Under the pieces are notes generated by a model. It saw only the letters and a list, made by a program, of their open reading frames with translations. It was not told where the DNA came from and did no database searches. Shown one piece after another: positions 34,213 to 41,688 of a stretch of 64,000 nt of DNA; position 1 is the first letter of the stretch; each line of letters starts with the position of its first letter. A program made the position numbers and the translations under genes. Source of the DNA: an uncultured Bacteroidota bacterium (lineage in GTDB: Bacteria; Bacteroidota; Bacteroidia; Flavobacteriales; Flavobacteriaceae); assembly GCA_902512065.1 (NCBI GenBank), contig CABXHU010000005.1:1-64000 (forward strand). The letters are read 5' to 3'.

Positions 34213-35397
34213 ATGGATAGTAAAGATTTAAATGAAAGATATTCTAGAAGAGGTGTTTCAGCTTCAAAAGAGGATGTGCATAAGGCAATAAAAAAAATTG
34301 ATAGAGGTCTATTCCCAAAAGCTTTTTGTAAAGTTGTACCTGACTATTTAACCAATGATGAAAATTATTGCTTAGTGATGCATGCTGATGGGGCTGGAAC
34401 AAAAAGTTCTTTAGCCTATATGTATTGGAAAGAAACTGGAGATATTTCCGTTTGGAAAGGTATTGCTCAAGATGCATTAATAATGAATATAGATGATTTA
34501 ATTTGTGTTGGAGTTACTGATAATATATTGCTCTCATCAACTATAGGTAGAAATAAAAACCTAATAGATGGAGAAGTTATCTCATCTATTATTAATGGAA
34601 CAGAAGAGTTGGTAAATGATTTAAGCTCACATGGAATAAACATTAAATTAACTGGTGGAGAAACTGCTGATGTTGGAGATTTAGTTCGTACAATTATTGT
34701 TGACTCTACAGTAATTGGAAGAATTAAAAGGTCTGAAGTAATCGATAATTCTAATATAGCTGAAGGAAATGTTATTGTTGGGCTTTCATCATTTGGTCAG
34801 TCAACATATGAGGATCAATATAATAGTGGTATTGGAAGCAACGGCCTAACTTCCGCAAGGCATGATGTATTCAATAAGATTTTAGCAGAAAAATACCCTG
34901 AAAGCTATGATCCTATGGTTCCAGATGATTTAGTATATTCAGGCTCTATAAGTTTAGATCAAGTTTTTGACGATATTGATTTAGATGCAGGAAAATTAGT
35001 TTTATCACCTACAAGAACTTATGCTCCTATTATTAAATCTATTCTATCAGAATGCAATAAGGAACTAATTAAAGGAATTGTTCATTGTAGTGGAGGAGCA
35101 CAAACAAAAATATTACATTTTATTTCAGATGATTTACATGTAATTAAAGATAACATGTTTGATCCACCAATGCTTTTTAAATTAATTCAGAAAGAATCAA
35201 GAACAAGTTGGCATGAAATGTATAAAGTTTTTAATTGCGGCCATAGAATGGAATTATATGTAGATCCAATAGTAGCTGATAAAATAATAAGTATTTCTAG
35301 CAGATTTAATGTTGATGCTAGAATTATTGGAAAAGTTGAAAAATCAAATTCAAAGAAGCTTACAATCATCTCTCAATTCGGTGAATTTCAATATTAA
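34213..35397 (+). CDS. purM: Phosphoribosylformylglycinamidine cyclo-ligase (AIR synthase)
   Basis: Fifth step of purine synthesis: closes the imidazole ring of AIR with ATP. The 394-residue protein is the longer Bacteroidota form. Motifs: YSRRGVSASKEDVHKAIKKID, VMHADGAGTKSSLAYMYW, KGIAQDALIMNIDDLICVGVTDNILLSSTIGRN, IKLTGGETADVGDLVRTIIVDSTVIGRI, NVIVGLSSFGQSTYE, and HCSGGAQTKILHFI. prfA and pyrF follow on the same strand, an arrangement usual in flavobacteria. Confidence 0.9.
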   Translation: MDSKDLNERYSRRGVSASKEDVHKAIKKIDRGLFPKAFCKVVPDYLTNDENYCLVMHADGAGTKSSLAYMYWKETGDISVWKGIAQDALIMNIDDLICVGVTDNILLSSTIGRNKNLIDGEVISSIINGTEELVNDLSSHGINIKLTGGETADVGDLVRTIIVDSTVIGRIKRSEVIDNSNIAEGNVIVGLSSFGQSTYEDQYNSGIGSNGLTSARHDVFNKILAEKYPESYDPMVPDDLVYSGSISLDQVFDDIDLDAGKLVLSPTRTYAPIIKSILSECNKELIKGIVHCSGGAQTKILHFISDDLHVIKDNMFDPPMLFKLIQKESRTSWHEMYKVFNCGHRMELYVDPIVADKIISISSRFNVDARIIGKVEKSNSKKLTIISQFGEFQY

Positions 35398-35455
35398 TTG
35401 ATTCACTAATTTCTCTCCATAATTTATTGTATTTTTACAATTCAAGAATATTGAT

Positions 35456-36526
35456 GTGTTAGAAAAATTAGAAAATCTTGAAAATCGATTTAAAGAATTA
35501 AATGATTTGATGATTAAGCCAGAAATTATTTCTGATCAAAAACAGTACATTCAGCTTTCCAAAGAGTATAAAGATTTAAAAAAAATTATAGATAAAGGAA
35601 AAATCTATAAATCCATTCTCTCCAATATTTCAGAAGCTCAGGAATTAATTTCAAATGAGAAGGATGATGAAATGCTTGAAATAGCAAGGCTTCAATTAGA
35701 TGAATCAAATGAGCAACTACCGACATTAGAAGAAGAATTAAAGGTTATGCTAATTCCTAAGGATCCCGATGACTCGAAGAATGTAGTTATGGAAATTAGA
35801 GCTGGAGCTGGTGGAGATGAAGCAAGTATATTTGCAGGAGATTTATATAGAATGTATACAAAATACAGTGAGGGTAAAGGATGGAAAGTAAATTTAGTAG
35901 ATTTTAATGAGGGAACTTCTGGAGGTTATAAAGAAATAATTTTTGACATAAGTGGAGAAGATGTTTATGCTAACTTAAAATTTGAAGCAGGCGTGCATAG
36001 GGTGCAAAGAGTCCCTCAAACTGAGACTCAAGGAAGAGTGCATACCAGTGCTGCTACGGTTATAGTTTTGCCAGAAGCAGAAGAATTTGATGTCGACTTA
36101 AATATGCAGGATGTAAGAATTGAAAGAACTACATCTACAGGTCCTGGAGGTCAATCTGTGAATACGACATATTCTGCCATAAGACTTCATCACGAACCAT
36201 CAGGAATTACTGTTAGTTGTCAAGATCAAAAATCGCAACATAAAAATTTAGACAAAGCTTTAAAAGTTTTAAGGACAAGATTATACGAATTGGAAGTAGA
36301 GAAAAGACGTTCTGAAGAATCTTTAAAAAGAAAAAGTATGGTATCTTCTGGTGATAGAAGTGCAAAAATTAGAACATATAATTATCCGCAAGGAAGGATT
36401 ACTGAGCATAGAATAGGAATGACTTTGTATGATTTACCAAAAGTAATAAATGGAGATATTCAAAAAATCATAGATGAATTAATGTTAGCTGAAAATTCAG
36501 AAATATTAAATGCAAATAACAGTTAA
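35456..36526 (+). CDS. prfA: Peptide chain release factor 1
   Basis: Recognises UAA/UAG stop codons. At 356 residues it has [21 protein letters not shown], the class-I tripeptide region ([25 protein letters not shown]), the catalytic [18 protein letters not shown] (GGQ about 226-228) and [28 protein letters not shown]. Start is GTG at 35456 (the overlapping ATG two bases upstream hits a stop after one codon). pyrF begins 6 bp after the stop. Confidence 0.95.
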   Translation: MLEKLENLENRFKELNDLMIKPEIISDQKQYIQLSKEYKDLKKIIDKGKIYKSILSNISEAQELISNEKDDEMLEIARLQLDESNEQLPTLEEELKVMLIPKDPDDSKNVVMEIRAGAGGDEASIFAGDLYRMYTKYSEGKGWKVNLVDFNEGTSGGYKEIIFDISGEDVYANLKFEAGVHRVQRVPQTETQGRVHTSAATVIVLPEAEEFDVDLNMQDVRIERTTSTGPGGQSVNTTYSAIRLHHEPSGITVSCQDQKSQHKNLDKALKVLRTRLYELEVEKRRSEESLKRKSMVSSGDRSAKIRTYNYPQGRITEHRIGMTLYDLPKVINGDIQKIIDELMLAENSEILNANNS

Positions 36527-36532
36527 TATATA

Positions 36533-37360
36533 ATGAAAGAACTGGAAATAATTAATCAAATTAAATCTAAAAAGTCCTTTTTGTGTATTGGTCTTGATGT
36601 TGATCAGGAAAAAATCCCAAAATTTTTACTTAATGAATCTGATCCTATTTTTTCATTTAATAAATCAGTTATTGACAATACACATATGTATTGTATTGCA
36701 TATAAGCTTAATATAGCTTTTTATGAGGCATATGGTATTAAGGGATGGAAATCTTTAGAAAAAACTATTAATTATATAAATACAAATTACCCAAATATTT
36801 TCACAATTGCTGATGCAAAAAGAGGAGACATTGGTAACACTAGCAGAATGTATGCTAAGTCCTTTTTTGAAGAATTAAATTTTGATAGTATTACTATAAA
36901 CCCATATATGGGCAGGGATTCAGTTGAGCCATTTTTAGAATATAATGATAAGAATACAATTATATTAGGACTTACTTCAAATCAAGGTTCTAAAGATTTA
37001 CAATTATTAAAAACTAATGAAGATTATGTTTTTATGGAATTAATCAAATCTTCAAAAACTTGGACTAATTCAAAAAACTTAATGTATGTCATTGGGGCAA
37101 CAAAGACAGAATATATAGAAGAAGTCAGAAAAATAATTCCAAATAATTTTCTTTTAATTCCTGGAGTTGGTGCTCAAGGAGGAGACTTGAATGAAGTATG
37201 TAAAAAATCAATGAACAGTAATATTGGGATTATTATAAACTCATCAAGAGGAATTATATATTCAAGTAATGACGTTGATTTTGCTGAAGCTGCTAAAAAA
37301 CAGGCTATTTCTATACAAAAACAAATGGAACAAATATTAATTGATTCTAAACTAATATAG
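36533..37360 (+). CDS. pyrF: Orotidine 5'-phosphate decarboxylase (type 2)
   Basis: Last step of UMP synthesis. The 275-residue protein starts MKELEIINQIKSKKSFLCIGLDVDQEKIP, has the catalytic FTIADAKRGDIGNTSRMYAKSFF (Lys-x-x-Asp cluster about 96-105), ITINPYMGRDSVEPFL, FLLIPGVGAQGGDL and IINSSRGIIYSS. The extra length and motif form place it in the type 2 subfamily. It is in an operon with prfA upstream and the metal exporter 4 bp downstream. Confidence 0.94.
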   Translation: MKELEIINQIKSKKSFLCIGLDVDQEKIPKFLLNESDPIFSFNKSVIDNTHMYCIAYKLNIAFYEAYGIKGWKSLEKTINYINTNYPNIFTIADAKRGDIGNTSRMYAKSFFEELNFDSITINPYMGRDSVEPFLEYNDKNTIILGLTSNQGSKDLQLLKTNEDYVFMELIKSSKTWTNSKNLMYVIGATKTEYIEEVRKIIPNNFLLIPGVGAQGGDLNEVCKKSMNSNIGIIINSSRGIIYSSNDVDFAEAAKKQAISIQKQMEQILIDSKLI

Positions 37361-37364
37361 AATA

Positions 37365-38252
37365 ATGGGGTACCACCACGATCATCACCATCATCATTCT
37401 TCAAATAACATAAAAGTTGCATTTTTTTTAAATTTTGGTTTTACTATTTTAGAAATAATTGGGGGTCTTTATGTAAATAGTATTGCAATTATTTCTGATG
37501 CTATCCATGATCTAGGGGATACAATAGCTCTTGGCACTTCATGGTATCTAGAAGAGAAATCTCACAAGAAATCTAATAAGAAGTTTTCTTTTGGGTATAA
37601 AAGATTTTCATTGTTAGGAGCCCTTATCAATAGCGTTATACTAATAATAGGCTCTTTATATGTGATAACTGAAGCTGTAGGAAGAATTCTGGAACCTGAG
37701 CACACTGATGCAAAAGGAATGTTCTTTTTTGCAATAATTGGTGTGCTAGTCAATGGGTATGCTGCATGGAAATTAAGCAGTGGTAAAACCATGAATGAAA
37801 AAGTAGCATCTTGGCATTTAGTTGAGGATGTATTAGGATGGGTTGCTGTTTTAGTTGTGGCAATAATTTTAAATTTTAAAGACATCCATTACTTAGATCC
37901 AGCATTATCTCTTTTAATAACAATTTATATTTTATGGAATGTATTCATTAGACTTAAACAGACCCTTTTTATTTTTTTACAAGGTGTCCCAGAAGATATT
38001 GATATAAATGAAATAGAATTAAAAATTTTAAAAATAGACTTTGTAGAATCAATTCACCATATGCACGTCTGGTCCTTAGAAGGAGAACACAACGTTTTTA
38101 CTGCTCATATTAAGATAAATGATAACTCAAATTTAAATAATTTTAAAGCTGTAAAATATGACGTAAAAGAAATTTTAAAGCAATATAAATTTGAACACTA
38201 TACAGTTGAAGTTGAGTTTAACGATGAAAAATGTGATTTAAGCGATGAATAA
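37365..38252 (+). CDS. Cation diffusion facilitator (CzcD/ZitB-like) metal exporter
   Basis: Exports divalent metal, most likely Zn2+, using the proton gradient. The 295 residues begin with a His-rich tag MGYHHDHHHHHSS, then six helices with metal-site motifs SIAIISDAIHDLGDTIALG (HxxxD, TM2) and ASWHLVEDVLGWVAVL (TM5). A cytoplasmic C-terminal domain (about 205-295) contains IHHMHVWSLEGEHNVFTAHIKI. It starts 4 bp after pyrF and overlaps the next gene by 8 bp. A cysteine-rich metallothionein-like peptide lies two genes downstream, which supports a metal-handling group. Confidence 0.93.
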   Translation: MGYHHDHHHHHSSNNIKVAFFLNFGFTILEIIGGLYVNSIAIISDAIHDLGDTIALGTSWYLEEKSHKKSNKKFSFGYKRFSLLGALINSVILIIGSLYVITEAVGRILEPEHTDAKGMFFFAIIGVLVNGYAAWKLSSGKTMNEKVASWHLVEDVLGWVAVLVVAIILNFKDIHYLDPALSLLITIYILWNVFIRLKQTLFIFLQGVPEDIDINEIELKILKIDFVESIHHMHVWSLEGEHNVFTAHIKINDNSNLNNFKAVKYDVKEILKQYKFEHYTVEVEFNDEKCDLSDE

Positions 38253-39192
38253 TTTTATTGAAATTTTATTGAAATACAAATTAACAGCTTTAATTCTTAT
38301 ATCTATTAATTTTTCTTGTGTTGAACATAAGCCATCTTATAATGAAAATTTTTTAACGGTTTTAGGAATAGCTCAGGATGCAGGATATCCCCATATTGGG
38401 TGTAATAAAGATTGTTGTAATAAAAACATTGGAGATAATAAATACTATGTAACAAGTATTGGACTTACAGATATTGAAAATGACAAAAATTATTTATTTG
38501 AAGCTACACCTGATATAGGTGAACAAATTAAATATTTAAAAGTTAGTAGAGAAAATAATAAATTGATTGATGGAATATTTTTAACTCATGCTCACATTGG
38601 TCATTATAGCGGATTAATGTATTTAGGAAGAGAGGCATTAGGTGCTAAAAATGTTCCAATATATACTATGCCAAGAATGAAATATTTTTTACAACAAAAT
38701 GGACCTTGGAGTCAACTAGTTTCACTAGAAAATATAAAGTTAGAAGAAATAAATCATAACCAAAACATTAGACTATCTAGTGATTTAAAAGTAATTCCTT
38801 TTAATGTTCCTCATCGTGATGAATTTTCTGAAACTGTTGGTTATAAAATAATAGGAAAGAATAAATCTGCACTCTTTATTCCAGATATTGATAAATGGGA
38901 ATTATGGAATAAAAGTATTGTTGATGAAGTTAAATCTGTTGATTATGCCTTTTTGGATGCCACTTTTTTTAGTGGAGAAGAAATCAACAGATCTATGTCT
39001 GAAATTCCTCATCCTTTTATTTCAGAAACAATAAATCTTTTCAAAGATGAATTATTAGAAATAAAAAATAAAATTTATTTTATTCATTTTAATCATACAA
39101 ACCCAGTACTAAATAATAAATTACATCTTAAGGATAGTATATTAAAATTAGGTTTTAATTTTGCTAAGTTTGGAAATAAGTATGAGTTATAA
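38245..39192 (+). CDS. PqqB-like MBL-fold lipoprotein
   Basis: A 315-residue lipoprotein (lipobox INFSC, Cys25). The mature part starts FLTVLGIAQDAGYPHIGCNKDCC, the PqqB-like opening. The MBL metal motif LTHAHIGHYSGLM (HxHxGH) follows at about 112-124, with later VPHRDEFSETVGYKI, IPDIDKW, DATFF and FIHFNHTNP. PqqB relatives occur widely in organisms without PQQ synthesis, and no pqq genes are seen here, so a hydrolase of unknown substrate in the periplasm is the safer call. The Cys motif GCNKDCC may bind metal. It overlaps the CDF exporter gene. Confidence 0.8.
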   Translation: MNNFIEILLKYKLTALILISINFSCVEHKPSYNENFLTVLGIAQDAGYPHIGCNKDCCNKNIGDNKYYVTSIGLTDIENDKNYLFEATPDIGEQIKYLKVSRENNKLIDGIFLTHAHIGHYSGLMYLGREALGAKNVPIYTMPRMKYFLQQNGPWSQLVSLENIKLEEINHNQNIRLSSDLKVIPFNVPHRDEFSETVGYKIIGKNKSALFIPDIDKWELWNKSIVDEVKSVDYAFLDATFFSGEEINRSMSEIPHPFISETINLFKDELLEIKNKIYFIHFNHTNPVLNNKLHLKDSILKLGFNFAKFGNKYEL

Positions 39193-39234
39193 ATTAAAAT
39201 TAACTAACTTTAATACTATATAAATTATTTTACT

Positions 39235-39336
39235 ATGGAAGCTCAATGCACCTGTTCTTGTGAAGCTTGCACAAACGGTGATTGCAAAAACTGTTCTTGT
39301 GAAGAATGTTCTTGCAATGATTGTTGTTGTAAGTAA
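39235..39336 (+). CDS. Metallothionein-like 33-residue cysteine peptide
   Basis: Found by hand, below the ORF-track cut-off. ATG at 39235 gives MEAQCTCSCEACTNGDCKNCSCEECSCNDCCCK, with 12 Cys in 33 residues arranged as CxC and CxxC pairs and a final CCC, and no aromatic residues. This is the composition of a metallothionein that would bind Zn2+, Cd2+ or Cu+ in thiolate clusters. It starts 42 bp after the PqqB-like gene, on the same strand as the CDF metal exporter. No clear promoter of its own is visible, so it may be the last gene of the pyrF-CDF operon. It does not match the classic SmtA pattern (no His). Confidence 0.72.
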   Translation: MEAQCTCSCEACTNGDCKNCSCEECSCNDCCCK

Positions 39337-39371
39337 ACAAATATTTTACCGGTTTATCATCAAAAGTATTA

Positions 39372-40061
39372 CTATTTTCTATAAATATATCTTATATCAG
39401 GGAGCTCTGTAAAATAGTAGTGGACCCAAATATACAGATGATGGAATAAAGCTAATAATATTCCTGCTTGTGATTCAAAAATTATACCAGGTAACCAAAT
39501 TAAAAAAAAAGCATAGACATACATCCCATTTGATGTGTATTTAAAGATTCCTTCATTTACGAGGGGAATTTTATTATATATTTCTGGCTCAAAATGATCT
39601 ATTCCAAAGGCCCTATCATAACCAAAATATTTGGCAACAGAATATTGTGCATAAATTCCAGGAATGAGTAGTAATATTATTATTGTCCAATAAAATACTG
39701 GCCCTATATATAATGAATTGGAGTTTGATATGGATAATAGTAATATGAAAATAGGTCTAGATAATATTAGAACAGTAAATATTTTTTTGTAGTACGAAAA
39801 AGCGTTCTTTCCATAATTTTTTGACAGGTATTTATAGTATAGCTCTAATCTCCAACAAAAAAGTACATACAGCTGATGAACAATTGCTGATAGTAAAGAA
39901 ATTATTAACCAAGTATATGTGCTATACCCAAAAAAAGAGCCATCTAATATAGAAGGATAATTTTCAATTGATTTACTAACAACAATAAATAGTATTAATA
40001 AACATAATGCATGCCAAATTTGATAGCTAAAAATCTTAATAGGTTTATTTTTTAATTTAAT
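39372..40061 (-). CDS. PEMT/ICMT-like integral membrane methyltransferase, apparent ATT start
   Basis: Absent from the ORF track because there is no ATG, GTG or TTG early in frame. Reading on from the amidohydrolase stop gives 229 codons. An ATT at 40061 overlaps that stop (GATTAA) and yields KLKNKPIKIFSYQIWHALCLLILFIVVS, a natural membrane-protein start, after AAAGAGAG. It has about five hydrophobic segments, and the end GILLALFHHLYIWVHYYFTELPDIRYIYRK resembles the tail of phosphatidylethanolamine N-methyltransferase-type membrane methyltransferases. Translation is probably coupled to the amidohydrolase. Alternatives are a CTG start further in, or a gene that has lost its start. Coding status is fairly sure; family is tentative. 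Confidence 0.6.
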   Translation of the reverse strand: MKLKNKPIKIFSYQIWHALCLLILFIVVSKSIENYPSILDGSFFGYSTYTWLIISLLSAIVHQLYVLFCWRLELYYKYLSKNYGKNAFSYYKKIFTVLILSRPIFILLLSISNSNSLYIGPVFYWTIIILLLIPGIYAQYSVAKYFGYDRAFGIDHFEPEIYNKIPLVNEGIFKYTSNGMYVYAFFLIWLPGIIFESQAGILLALFHHLYIWVHYYFTELPDIRYIYRK

Positions 40062-41664
40062 CTCTCTTTATTTCATCCATTAAATACTTTTCCCATCCTG
40101 GAGTGGAAGCTTTTTCTTCATCAACAATTTTTTTGGCATCATCGAGTAGCTGTCTAGCATCAAAAATTATTCCATCCTTTATGGTATATTTAATTCCTCC
40201 AACTCTTACCGCTTCATTATTTTCATCAATTTTTATGTCACCTGTTGCGTATAAGTATTTCAGGTTTTTAAGAGGGTTTTCTTCCATAATTATCATATCA
40301 GCATATTTTCCAACTTCAATAGTTCCTATTTCTTTTTCCATACCAATTGCTTCAGCAGCATGAAGAGTTGCAGCCCTTATAACTTCCATAGGATGGAAGC
40401 CTGATTCTCTAATAAGTTCAAGTTCTTGGATGTATCCAAAACCATAAAGATTATACATATAACCAGAGTCAGCACCAGCAGTAACTCTACCACCTCTATT
40501 TTTATATTCATTAATAAATGTCATCCAAAGTTTATAATTTTCTTTCCATTCCATTTCCATTTCAGTTCCCCAGTCAAAGTATGCAGCACCATGGTTGTCT
40601 CTTCCAGGAAGAAAAAATTTAAGTAGTGTTGGGGTGGTGTAATCTTTATGCCATTCTAATCTACTTCCTCTACCTACATCTCTAAAAATACTATAAGGGA
40701 CAAAAGTTACATCTATAGTAAAATCTAATTCAATAAGCTCATCCATAACTTCATTCCATTTTTTAGAATAGGGTTCAGCTGCTTGTTTCCATAATCTTCC
40801 TGCTTCACCAAATCTATGTTGTTCGTTATTATAATTATAGTCAAGAGGATAATTTTGAACTGTTCTGTCATCAAATAGTGCTTCTGGTAAACCATACCAA
40901 TGTTCCATTGTGGTAAGACCTAATCTAGCAGTTTCTAGAACATCCATCCATGCTACATCCATTTGAGCATGATGACATGCAGATCCAAGCCCATGTTTAT
41001 TATTTTCTTTTAGCGCAGCTTCAAAAATATCTGGTCTAGCTCCTCCAAATTTTATTCCATCAGCACCATTTTCTGCATTTTTTTTAACCCATGCTGTAGC
41101 CTCTTCTGGAGAATTTATTCCATCTGAGCCAAATCCGTTTTCTGCACCTTGCCCAAACCATGTATAAGCAAGTATTCTTGGAGCTGTAATTTTATTTTTT
41201 CTACTATCTTCTTTTTGTTTAAGCACCCATTTTAAACCGTTTCCACATCCAGGATCACGAATAGTTGTTATTCCATGAGCCATCCATAGTTTATAAACAT
41301 AATCTGCTCTTCCCTGGGTTGTTTCTCCAATATGTCCATGCATATCAATAAATCCAGGCAATAAATACATGCCATGAGCATTAATTTCTTTTGCACCTTT
41401 TATTGCTTTAGGCCTTCTGTTTTCATTAATTTCAAGTCCTGGAAATCCAACACTTCTTATATTTACTATTTTATTGTCTTCAACAACAACATCTACTGGT
41501 CCTATAGGAGGCGCCCCATTTCCATTGATTAGTGTAGCCCCCCTTATAATTAATTGTTGAAAAGGACCTTCTCCTCTAAAACGTTCAGGAGCTTCCGCTA
41601 TCTGGCTAATAGATAAGTTGTAATAAAATAAATTGATTAGGGTAATTAATAATATCTTTTTCAT
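40057..41664 (-). CDS. Secreted amidohydrolase family protein
   Basis: A 535-residue exported metal-dependent hydrolase (signal MKKILLITLINLFYYNLSIS). It has the amidohydrolase superfamily features: LIIRGATLINGNG near the N-terminus, the metal motif LLPGFIDMHGHIGETT (HxH), HGITTIRDPGCG, DGIKFGGARPDIF (Lys region), ACHHAQMD, GLTTMEHW, AGADSGYMYNLYG, then AATLHAAEAIGMEKEIGTIEVGKYADMIIMEENPL. This resembles imidazolonepropionase/prolidase-like amidohydrolases exported by marine Bacteroidota. It is 24 bp downstream of the M14 peptidase gene, so peptide-related substrates are plausible. Confidence 0.88.
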   Translation of the reverse strand: MKKILLITLINLFYYNLSISQIAEAPERFRGEGPFQQLIIRGATLINGNGAPPIGPVDVVVEDNKIVNIRSVGFPGLEINENRRPKAIKGAKEINAHGMYLLPGFIDMHGHIGETTQGRADYVYKLWMAHGITTIRDPGCGNGLKWVLKQKEDSRKNKITAPRILAYTWFGQGAENGFGSDGINSPEEATAWVKKNAENGADGIKFGGARPDIFEAALKENNKHGLGSACHHAQMDVAWMDVLETARLGLTTMEHWYGLPEALFDDRTVQNYPLDYNYNNEQHRFGEAGRLWKQAAEPYSKKWNEVMDELIELDFTIDVTFVPYSIFRDVGRGSRLEWHKDYTTPTLLKFFLPGRDNHGAAYFDWGTEMEMEWKENYKLWMTFINEYKNRGGRVTAGADSGYMYNLYGFGYIQELELIRESGFHPMEVIRAATLHAAEAIGMEKEIGTIEVGKYADMIIMEENPLKNLKYLYATGDIKIDENNEAVRVGGIKYTIKDGIIFDARQLLDDAKKIVDEEKASTPGWEKYLMDEIKRD

Positions 41665-41688
41665 TTTGTTAAATAATTTATTAGGTTA

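Noticed and set aside
38245-39192. Evidence of PQQ biosynthesis
   Set aside because: The protein is PqqB-like in fold only, carries a lipobox, and no pqqA, C, D or E genes are present.
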